Positions 26,492 to 33,157 of a stretch of 44,584 nucleotides of DNA are shown piece after piece. The notes beneath the pieces were generated by a model, which searched no databases, had not been told where the DNA came from, and was given only the letters and a program-made list of their open reading frames with translations. Both the position numbers and the translations under genes were made by a program. Each line of letters opens with the position of its first letter. Position 1 is the stretch's first letter. This DNA is from Actinomycetota bacterium (lineage in GTDB: Bacteria; Actinomycetota; Thermoleophilia; RBG-16-64-13). The stretch is taken from positions 1-44,584 of the forward strand of contig JAAYJE010000117.1 in assembly GCA_012523095.1 (NCBI GenBank). Direction: 5' to 3'.

Positions 26492-27364
26492 ATGGGTCTT
26501 CTGAAGCTCGCGTACTCTCCTTGTCCTAACGACACCTTTGTCTTCCGGGCCTGGGTCCAGGGATTGATCCCCGAGGCGCCGGAGGTCGAAGAACAGTTGG
26601 AGGATATTGACACGCTCAATCTCATGGCACTCCGCGACAGGGCCGACATCGTGAAGGTGTCTATGCACGCGTTTGCCCACCTGCGGGGATCGTACGCCCT
26701 CCTGCATTCGGGTGGGGCCATGGGCAGGGGGTGCGGCCCGTTGGTGGTCGCCCCCAAAGACGGCAGGCTGCGCCCGGCACCGTCGCTGCAGAGGGTGGCC
26801 GTCCTGGCCGACGAGTTGTCCCGCGCGCGCGTGGCCATCCCCGGGGAACTCACCACGGGGGCTTTGTTGGCGGGACTGTTCACCGGTGGGTTGAAGCAAC
26901 CGGTGATCATGCCCTTCGACAGTATCATGCCGGCTGCGGCCGCCGGGGAGGTCGAGGCCGGTGTGATCATCCACGAAGGTCGGTTCACTTTCGGTTCCTA
27001 CGGTCTCCGACGTTTGATCGACCTGGGGGAGTGGTGGGAGGAGTTCAGCCGGTTGCCGATACCTCTGGGGGGCATCGCCGTGTCGCGCAGTCTGGCCCCG
27101 GACCTCCAGGCTGATGTCGAAAAGGCGGTGCGCGCGAGTCTAGAGCATGCCCGCGCTCATCCCGACGAAGCGATGACGTATGTCGGGGAGCACTCCCAGG
27201 AGATGGACCCCGACGTTTGCCGCCGCCACATCGAGCTCTACGTGAACGACTTCACTCTGGACTACGGCGAGGAGGGGGAAGACGCCATCCGGCAGTTGCT
27301 CGACGCGGCCGTCTGTTTCGGCGTGGCGCCGCCGTCGGACCAGGGGCTTTTCTGGGACGATTGA
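26492..27364 (+). CDS. mqnD: 1,4-dihydroxy-6-naphthoate synthase
   Basis: Catalyses formation of 1,4-dihydroxy-6-naphthoate from cyclic dehypoxanthine futalosine, a late shared step of the futalosine menaquinone pathway. The 290-residue product has a periplasmic-binding-like fold with SPCPNDTF (9-16) at the N-terminus, the IPGELTTGALL motif and VIIHEGRFTFGSYGL, all diagnostic of MqnD. ATG 26492 follows GGAGGTCG at 6-7 bases; the mqnB stop is one base earlier, so the two are coupled. mqnA, mqnC and mqnE are not in the window. Confidence 0.95.
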   Translation: MGLLKLAYSPCPNDTFVFRAWVQGLIPEAPEVEEQLEDIDTLNLMALRDRADIVKVSMHAFAHLRGSYALLHSGGAMGRGCGPLVVAPKDGRLRPAPSLQRVAVLADELSRARVAIPGELTTGALLAGLFTGGLKQPVIMPFDSIMPAAAAGEVEAGVIIHEGRFTFGSYGLRRLIDLGEWWEEFSRLPIPLGGIAVSRSLAPDLQADVEKAVRASLEHARAHPDEAMTYVGEHSQEMDPDVCRRHIELYVNDFTLDYGEEGEDAIRQLLDAAVCFGVAPPSDQGLFWDD

Positions 27365-27411
27365 GTCCCGGCACCGACTCCTGAGTTGCAGTGGGTCCCG
27401 TTGACTGAGGC

Positions 27412-27420
27412 TGCTATGCT
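27412..27420 (+). promoter_or_regulatory. Extended -10 promoter, probably giving a leaderless ABC-F mRNA
   Basis: TG-C-TATGCT (27412-27420) is an extended -10 element ending eight bases before the ABC-F ATG at 27429. A transcript starting the usual 7-8 bases downstream would begin at or one base before the A of the start codon. No Shine-Dalgarno sequence precedes this ATG. Leaderless messages are common in actinobacteria. Confidence 0.5.
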
Positions 27421-27428
27421 ACCGGTCC

Positions 27429-29399
27429 ATGATCCACCTCACCGACATCTCCAAGTCCTTCGGGACCCAGGTTCTGCTCGCCGGGGCCGGCCTGCACGTC
27501 AAGCCGGGCATGCGCGTGGGCCTGGTGGGTCCCAACGGTGCCGGCAAGACCACACTGCTTCGGCTTATCGTGGGGGAGATGTCTTTGGACGGCGGCGAGA
27601 TCAGCTCCCGCAAGGACCTTCGCATCGGTTTTCTTCCCCAGGAGATCGAAGAGATCGCCGCCCACGCGGTCATCGATGAGGTGCTGGCTTCGCATGCCGA
27701 GGTGCTCACGGCCGAACGGCGGATCGCAGAGTTGGGGCAGGAGATCGGCCGGGCGTACGCGGAGGAGAAGGTCGAGGGCAAGAGCGACGGTGGACAGCGG
27801 GCCGACCCGGATGAGCTGTTGCACGAGTTGGGAGCCCTGCAGACAGCTTTTGAGGCCGCTCGTGGTTACGAGCTCGAGATCCAGGCGCAGACCATCCTGC
27901 GCGGCATGGGCTTCAAGGACACCGACTTCAATCGCCCTATCGCCGAGCTCTCTGGAGGGTGGCGGATGCGGGCGGCTCTTTCTCGTCTGCTCCTGGAGCA
28001 GCCCGATCTGTTGCTCATGGATGAGCCCACCAACCATCTCGACCTCGAGAGCCTCATCTGGCTGGAGGAGTTCCTGCTCACTTGGCCGGGGTCGCTCATC
28101 ATCATAAGCCACGACCGCTACTTCCTTAATCGTATGGCCACGCACATCGCCGACCTGGACCGGGGCATCATCGATCTCTATGCCGGCGACTACAACCATT
28201 ACGAGGAGGAGAAAAAGCAGCGATATGAAGCTTTGGTGAACGCGGCCAAGAACCAACAGCGGGAGATTGAATCGGCGGAGGCTTTCATCCGACGTTTCCG
28301 GGCTAAGAACACCAAGGCCAAGCAGGTGCAGCAGAAGATCCGTCAGTTGGAGAGGACCGAGCTCATCGATGCGCCCGCGCTCGAGAGAAAGACCATCAAA
28401 TTCCGCTTTCCACAGCCTCCGCGCACGGGCCGGGTCGTGGCTGAGGTCAAACACGTCCGTAAGGCCTATGGTGAGAACGTGGTCTACAAGCGGCTGGATC
28501 TTGTGCTCGAACGAGGGGAGAAGGTTGCCTTGGTGGGGCCCAACGGGGCCGGAAAGTCCACCCTGCTCAAACTACTCGCCGGAGTGGTGGAGCCCGACGA
28601 GGGCTCGGTGGTCCTGGGTTACAACGTCCGCCGGGAGTACTTTGCTCAGCATCAGCTCGAGGTGTTCCATCCGGATCTCACGGTGCTGCGGACCATGGAG
28701 GAGGCGGCCGGCCCGGCCGGGCGCATGGCCGAGGTGCGGAGCTACCTAGGCGCTTTTCTGTTCGAGGAGGACGACGTGGCCAAGAAGGTGGGGGTGCTCT
28801 CGGGGGGAGAGAAGGCTCGTCTGGCTCTGGCCCTGATGTTGATAGACCCCGCGGGGCTGCTTCTCTTGGACGAACCCACCAACCATCTGGACATGGATTC
28901 CCGGGCCGTCCTCACCGAGGCGCTTCGCCAATTCGAGGGTTCAGTGGTCTTCATCAGCCACGATCGACATCTGATCAACGCCATCGGCAGCAAAGTGATC
29001 GAGGTGCGTGACGGGCGTTTGACGCACTATCCGGGCGATTGGGAATATTACCAGTGGAAGAGGGGTCAGGAGACGGGATCCGTCTTGACACCGACCATAG
29101 TGACCCCGGCGGTGCCCGCGGCTGCCGTGGCCGACGTCCCCAAGACCCACACGGTGGAACTGGGCTACAAGGAACGCAAAGAACTGAGCAGCCGCTGCCG
29201 CAAAGTGGAGCGGCGCATCCTGGCCGGCGAGGAACGGCAGAAGGAGTTGGCGGCGCTCATGTGTGACCCTGTCCACGCCTCAGACTACGAACTTCTCTCT
29301 TCCGCCTCGACCGAGGCGGAAGAGTTGGCTGATGAGATCGCCCTGCTCTACGAGGAATGGGGCAGTTTGAGCGAAGCGCTCGGGACGACCTTGGGATGA
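27429..29399 (+). CDS. ABC-F family ATP-binding protein
   Basis: A soluble twin-ATPase, 656 residues, expected to act on ribosomes rather than in transport (no membrane segments). The first ABC module has GPNGAGK (34-40), LSGGWRMRAAL and LLMDEPTNHLD. A charged helical linker (the tRNA-interaction region, with RRFRAKNTKAKQVQQK) follows, then the second module with GPNGAGKST, LSGGEKARLAL and LLLDEPTNHLD. A C-terminal coiled-coil-like tail of about 80 residues (ERKELSSRCRKVERR...) resembles Uup-type proteins. It could be a housekeeping translation factor or an antibiotic-protection factor; the sequence alone does not decide. No ribosome binding site is seen and an extended -10 lies just upstream. 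Confidence 0.93.
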   Translation: MIHLTDISKSFGTQVLLAGAGLHVKPGMRVGLVGPNGAGKTTLLRLIVGEMSLDGGEISSRKDLRIGFLPQEIEEIAAHAVIDEVLASHAEVLTAERRIAELGQEIGRAYAEEKVEGKSDGGQRADPDELLHELGALQTAFEAARGYELEIQAQTILRGMGFKDTDFNRPIAELSGGWRMRAALSRLLLEQPDLLLMDEPTNHLDLESLIWLEEFLLTWPGSLIIISHDRYFLNRMATHIADLDRGIIDLYAGDYNHYEEEKKQRYEALVNAAKNQQREIESAEAFIRRFRAKNTKAKQVQQKIRQLERTELIDAPALERKTIKFRFPQPPRTGRVVAEVKHVRKAYGENVVYKRLDLVLERGEKVALVGPNGAGKSTLLKLLAGVVEPDEGSVVLGYNVRREYFAQHQLEVFHPDLTVLRTMEEAAGPAGRMAEVRSYLGAFLFEEDDVAKKVGVLSGGEKARLALALMLIDPAGLLLLDEPTNHLDMDSRAVLTEALRQFEGSVVFISHDRHLINAIGSKVIEVRDGRLTHYPGDWEYYQWKRGQETGSVLTPTIVTPAVPAAAVADVPKTHTVELGYKERKELSSRCRKVERRILAGEERQKELAALMCDPVHASDYELLSSASTEAEELADEIALLYEEWGSLSEALGTTLG

Positions 29400-29402
29400 G
29401 AT

Positions 29403-30926
29403 ATGCGTAAGACGGAGCAGCCGGGCGAATGCGGCGGGTCTGTGAACGTCCATCTGCAGATGCGCACGTTCGAGGCCGATCTCTCGCTTCCGCCCGGCGC
29501 CGAGATCCTCAGAACCTGGGAACCCGAAGCGCTCGCCGATGTGGCGAGCGCGGTGCGAGAGGCACTGGCCGCCCCCATAGGCGCTGCGCCGCTCGCGCAT
29601 ATCTGCCGGGAGATCCTGAGAGGGCGGGTATCCGGCGGCGGTGCAGGACGGGCGACGGCGCGGGCCGCCTCAGAGGTCCGGACGTCACAGCCCGCGGTGG
29701 CCGTAGTGGTCTCAGATAGCACGCGTCCGGTCCCGTATCGTGGCGAGGGGGGGATCCTGTGGCCCTTGATCGATCACCTGCTCGAAGTGGGCTTCGCGCC
29801 TGACTCCATCACCATCGTCGTGGCCACCGGCACTCACCGGCTTCTGACCGACGAGGAGATCTGGGCTCTTCTAGACGAGCGTGTGCGAGAGGCCGGGGTA
29901 GGGGTGCATTGTCACGACGCGTACGACCACGCCGAACTGACCCGGGTCGGACGGACCTCCGACGGTTCCGACGTCTCTATGAACCGTCGCTACGTGGAGG
30001 CCGATCTCCGGATCCTCACCGGGCTTGTAGAGCCTCATCTCATGGCCGGCGTCTCGGGAGGCCGCAAGAGTATCTGCCCGGGACTCGTCGATGTGCGAAG
30101 TGTGCGCGACTTCCATGGGCCGGATGCTGTTGCGCACGAGAAGGCCACGGATCTGGTCCTGGACGGCAACCCGTGCCACGCGGTGTCACTCGAGATAGCC
30201 CGCATGGCGCCGCCCCACTTCATCCTCAACGTGACCACGCGTCGGGATGGGGGTATCGTGGGAGTCTTTGCAGGTGACATGGAGGAGGCCCACCTTGCCG
30301 CGGTCGATCATCTGCTCAGCTTCATCAGGATCCCCATCGAGCGGGAGTTCGATGTGGTGGTCGCGCACGCGGGGCATGTGGGGGTCAACCACTACCAGGC
30401 GGAGAAGGCAGCTGCGGTGGCCGCCAAAGCCGCCCGCCCGGCCGGGTATCTGATCGTGGTGGCCGACACCACCGACCCGGACCCGGTGGGCACCATCTCC
30501 TACAGGCGTCTGATGCGCTTCCTCGCCGAGGTGGGACCGGAAGCTTTTCTCGAAGCGATCCAAGCCGATGACTGGGAGTTCGTCCACGACCAGTGGGGCG
30601 TCCAGACCTGGACCAAGGTGCTCGAGAAGATCCCCCGCGAACACATATTCTACTTCAGCCCGCAGACGGCTCTCGACGACTATACGTGGCTGGTGTGCGC
30701 CGGCCCCCCAGGGCTGATCGGAGCCGGGTTAGAGCGCGCCGGCACCTCGGGAAGAGGAGTCGGCGCCTGCGCCTGCGACTCGGCGGGGGAGCGTGTGGCA
30801 CGGTTCGTTGAGGCGGCCGTCGCGCGGGCCTGCGAAGAGTCGTACATTGCGACGGGACGTTCGGCCACGGTCGCCTACTTGGTCGACGGGCCTCACGGCA
30901 TCCCGGTGCGGTCGCGACCTGCCTGA
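29403..30926 (+). CDS. LarA-family (DUF2088) nickel-pincer-cofactor enzyme, substrate unknown
   Basis: A 507-residue homologue of lactate racemase LarA, which uses a nickel pincer nucleotide cofactor for hydride-transfer racemisation of 2-hydroxy acids. Residues align by motif and spacing with the known enzyme: His145 in ATGTHR and His212 in VEPHLMAG (acid/base pair), Lys222 in SGGRKSICPG (cofactor tether, 10 after His212), and His238 in VRDFHGP (nickel ligand, 16 after the lysine). SDSTRPVPY (104-112) is also conserved. A short Gly/Ala/Arg insert lies near residues 74-92. It follows ABC-F by 3 bases. The cofactor genes larB, larC and larE are not in the window. Since this family acts on many 2-hydroxy acids, the substrate is open. 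Confidence 0.88.
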   Translation: MRKTEQPGECGGSVNVHLQMRTFEADLSLPPGAEILRTWEPEALADVASAVREALAAPIGAAPLAHICREILRGRVSGGGAGRATARAASEVRTSQPAVAVVVSDSTRPVPYRGEGGILWPLIDHLLEVGFAPDSITIVVATGTHRLLTDEEIWALLDERVREAGVGVHCHDAYDHAELTRVGRTSDGSDVSMNRRYVEADLRILTGLVEPHLMAGVSGGRKSICPGLVDVRSVRDFHGPDAVAHEKATDLVLDGNPCHAVSLEIARMAPPHFILNVTTRRDGGIVGVFAGDMEEAHLAAVDHLLSFIRIPIEREFDVVVAHAGHVGVNHYQAEKAAAVAAKAARPAGYLIVVADTTDPDPVGTISYRRLMRFLAEVGPEAFLEAIQADDWEFVHDQWGVQTWTKVLEKIPREHIFYFSPQTALDDYTWLVCAGPPGLIGAGLERAGTSGRGVGACACDSAGERVARFVEAAVARACEESYIATGRSATVAYLVDGPHGIPVRSRPA

Positions 30927-30969
30927 GGTATCCTGGACTTCAGCGTAGCTCGTTCAAGGAGGAACATGC

Positions 30970-31461
30970 ATGCCGTCCTTCGACGTAGTCAGCCGGGTAG
31001 ACCTTCAAGAGATGGATAACGCGGTCAACCAGGTCAAAAAGGAGATTGCGACACGGTTCGACTTCCGTGGATCGAAGACTCAGGTCGATTTGGATCGCAA
31101 AGAGGGCAAGATCCAGCTGTTGACTGAGGATGAGATGAAACTGCGCGCCATCAAGGACATGCTCATCGCCAAGGCGGTGCGCCGTTCCATCGAAGCCCAG
31201 GCATTGGACTTCGAGTCACCTGAGAAGGCCGGCGGGGACATGATCCGGCAGACGGTCACAGTCCAGAACGGTATCGACATCGAGACCGCGCGCAAGGTGG
31301 TCAAGGTGGTCAAAGAGACCAAGCTCAAGGTCCAGGCCGCCATCCAGGGAGACGAAGTCCGCATCAGCGGGAAGCAGCGCGACGACCTGCAGGACGCCAT
31401 CCACGCGCTCAAGGAGGCCGATCTCGGCATGCCGTTACAGTTCGTCAACTACCGCGAATGA
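30970..31461 (+). CDS. yajQ: YajQ family nucleotide-binding protein
   Basis: A 163-residue cytoplasmic protein of the UPF0234/YajQ family, with MPSFDVVSRVDLQEMDNAVNQ at the start, TRFDFRGSK, and a C-terminal repeat of the same alpha/beta fold ending in GMPLQFVNYR, all highly conserved. YajQ proteins bind nucleotides, and a homologue in Xanthomonas binds cyclic di-GMP. That is notable because a GGDEF protein is encoded 8 kb away, though no link is shown. ATG 30970 follows AAGGAGGAAC; a nearby ATG at 30966 is out of frame. The stop overlaps the next gene's start (ATGA). Confidence 0.96.
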   Translation: MPSFDVVSRVDLQEMDNAVNQVKKEIATRFDFRGSKTQVDLDRKEGKIQLLTEDEMKLRAIKDMLIAKAVRRSIEAQALDFESPEKAGGDMIRQTVTVQNGIDIETARKVVKVVKETKLKVQAAIQGDEVRISGKQRDDLQDAIHALKEADLGMPLQFVNYRE

Positions 31462-32270
31462 CGGGCGCATCGGTCGGCTCCCCACAAGCCGAGGACGTAC
31501 CGAACGGGCCGGACGGCCGTATCTTCTTCTCCGGCGATCACCGCTTGGAAGGCATCCTGGAATGGCCCGATCCGGGCGTCCGGTGGAAGCTTGGGGATCC
31601 GCCATCGGCGGGCTTCACCTCCGGCGTCTCGTCACCGGGTGTCCTTGGTGGCGTGGTGGTCGCCCATCCTCACTCGCTTCACGGCGGGACGATGGCCCAC
31701 CCGGTCGTGTATCGCGTCGCTCAGTCTTGCCGTCAGCGGGGTCTGGCAACCCTGCGCTTCAACTTCAGAGGGGTCGGCGCCAGTGAGGGACACTTCAGCG
31801 GCACTGAGGAATACCGGGACGTGGAGGCCGCGGCAGTCTTTCTGCGTGACGAGCCGGTCCCGTCCGAAGCGGGCCCGACGCCTTGCCCCCCGGCGCGACC
31901 GCTGGCGCTGGCGGGATACTCCTTCGGGAGCTTGATGGCGGCGAGGGCTGCCGCGGAGATAAGGGCGGTCCAGGCCCTTGCTCTGGTGGGGTTCGCGGTG
32001 AGCTGGGATGAACTGCCCGACGATACTTTCAAGAGGCTGGCTGAGTTCCGAGGACCCGTGCTGGCGGTATGTGCGGAGAACGACGACCTTGGATATCCAG
32101 ATGAGGTGGAGAGAGTCTTGGGGGAACTCGGCCTCGACTTCCGCATCAGCGTCGTCGAAAGAGCGGGACACTTCCTCGAGGGCAGACAGCGCGAGGTGGG
32201 GGAGCGCGTGGCCGGTTTCTTGAGTGAGGTCCTCGCGTCAGGTCGTGGGAGCGGCCGACGACCTGCCTGA
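31458..32270 (+). CDS. Alpha/beta hydrolase (dienelactone hydrolase-like)
   Basis: A 270-residue hydrolase. HPHSLHGGTM near residues 72-81 resembles the oxyanion-loop region of the family. RFNFRGVGASEG follows, and the nucleophile elbow is GYSFGS. An Asp in AENDDLGYP and a His in ERAGHFLEG complete the catalytic triad. It fits the group of small hydrolases related to peptidase S9/DLH-like proteins. There is no signal peptide, so it is cytoplasmic. It is translationally coupled to yajQ by a 4-base overlap. The substrate is unknown; esters or lactones are possible. Confidence 0.85.
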   Translation: MTGASVGSPQAEDVPNGPDGRIFFSGDHRLEGILEWPDPGVRWKLGDPPSAGFTSGVSSPGVLGGVVVAHPHSLHGGTMAHPVVYRVAQSCRQRGLATLRFNFRGVGASEGHFSGTEEYRDVEAAAVFLRDEPVPSEAGPTPCPPARPLALAGYSFGSLMAARAAAEIRAVQALALVGFAVSWDELPDDTFKRLAEFRGPVLAVCAENDDLGYPDEVERVLGELGLDFRISVVERAGHFLEGRQREVGERVAGFLSEVLASGRGSGRRPA

Positions 32271-32399
32271 GCGAGCGGCTGGAGCGTCTGGGCGGCCGTC
32301 GCTGCCGCCGCGCGCCGTACCGGCCGTGCCGCGGCACGCCGGGCGCCTACTCGGTTCTTGTGGCGTCGGGGCGCCAAGCTAGGACTATGGCCGTACCGG

Positions 32400-32418
32400 G
32401 ACCGCCCTGTCGGCGGTC
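32400..32418 (+). promoter_or_regulatory. Hairpin just upstream of comEA
   Basis: GACCGCC (32400-32406) and GGCGGTC (32412-32418) pair around CTGTC, 12 bases before the comEA ATG. It would sit over the ribosome-binding region, and no U run follows. Another 12-base palindrome, GTGCCGCGGCAC, lies at 32326-32337. The 160-base gap holds no gene. Confidence 0.4.
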
Positions 32419-32430
32419 TACTCTCGGCGC

Positions 32431-33150
32431 ATGGCTGCCGTCCCGACAAGAAGGGTTCTCGTCTACATAGCCGCTGGGTTCGTCGTTCTGGTGGTGGGGA
32501 CCGTCGGCCTAGTGTCACTGCGGGGCGGCGATGATCTAGAGACCGAAGCGCTCCTCATCCAGGCCGGCGGCCTACCGATCGAGGCGGCCTACGCTGCAGG
32601 TGGTGAACCGGCCGGTGGGATTCATGATCTATCAGGACAAACCGCGATCTCCTCGACCACAAGCACTACGCAGCCGCCCCCGATCTATGTGCAGGTAGCC
32701 GGCGCGGTCTGCAGTCCGGGGGTATACCGTGTTCCGGCGGAGGCCCGGGTTTTCCAGGCCATCCGCGAGGCCGGCGGTTTCACTGAGGAGGCCGACCAGC
32801 AGGCGGTTGCATTGGCCGCCGGAGTGACCGACGGCTGCCGGGTCTATGTTCCCCGGAAGGGAGAATCAGCGCCCGGGGAGGTCCAGACTCCCACCCAGTC
32901 GTCGGCAGGTATCACGGGAGGTACGCCGGGCGACGGCTCGGCAGGTCGGAGCTCGGGGAGTCTCGTCTCGCTCAACTCGGCCACCGCGGAGGAGCTCGAC
33001 ACGCTGCCCGGCATCGGCCCGTCTCTTGCGCAGCAGATCATCTCCTACCGTGAGGCCCGCGGCCCGTTCACGTCGGTAGAGCAGCTGAGGGATGTGCCCG
33101 GCATCGGCCCGTCGAAAATGGAGCAACTGCGCCCGCTGGTGGGAATCTGA
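32431..33150 (+). CDS. comEA: Competence protein ComEA (SLBB plus helix-hairpin-helix)
   Basis: DNA-binding receptor for transformation, held outside the membrane. The 239-residue product has an N-terminal membrane anchor (about 8-29), a Ser/Thr-rich spacer, an SLBB domain (about 89-150, with VQVAGAVCSPGVYRVP), a low-complexity spacer, and a C-terminal double helix-hairpin-helix domain (about 178-239) with LNSATAEELDTLPGIGPSLA and DVPGIGPSKMEQL. ATG 32431 has no strong ribosome binding site. The GTG chosen for comEC lies 8 bases after the stop. Presence of comEA and comEC suggests DNA uptake ability; the pilus genes are outside the window. Confidence 0.93.
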   Translation: MAAVPTRRVLVYIAAGFVVLVVGTVGLVSLRGGDDLETEALLIQAGGLPIEAAYAAGGEPAGGIHDLSGQTAISSTTSTTQPPPIYVQVAGAVCSPGVYRVPAEARVFQAIREAGGFTEEADQQAVALAAGVTDGCRVYVPRKGESAPGEVQTPTQSSAGITGGTPGDGSAGRSSGSLVSLNSATAEELDTLPGIGPSLAQQIISYREARGPFTSVEQLRDVPGIGPSKMEQLRPLVGI

Positions 33151-33157
33151 CGGGCCG

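Noticed and set aside
27414-28454. 346-codon minus-strand open frame opposite the ABC-F gene
   Set aside because: Antisense shadow; the plus strand carries the Walker and signature motifs.
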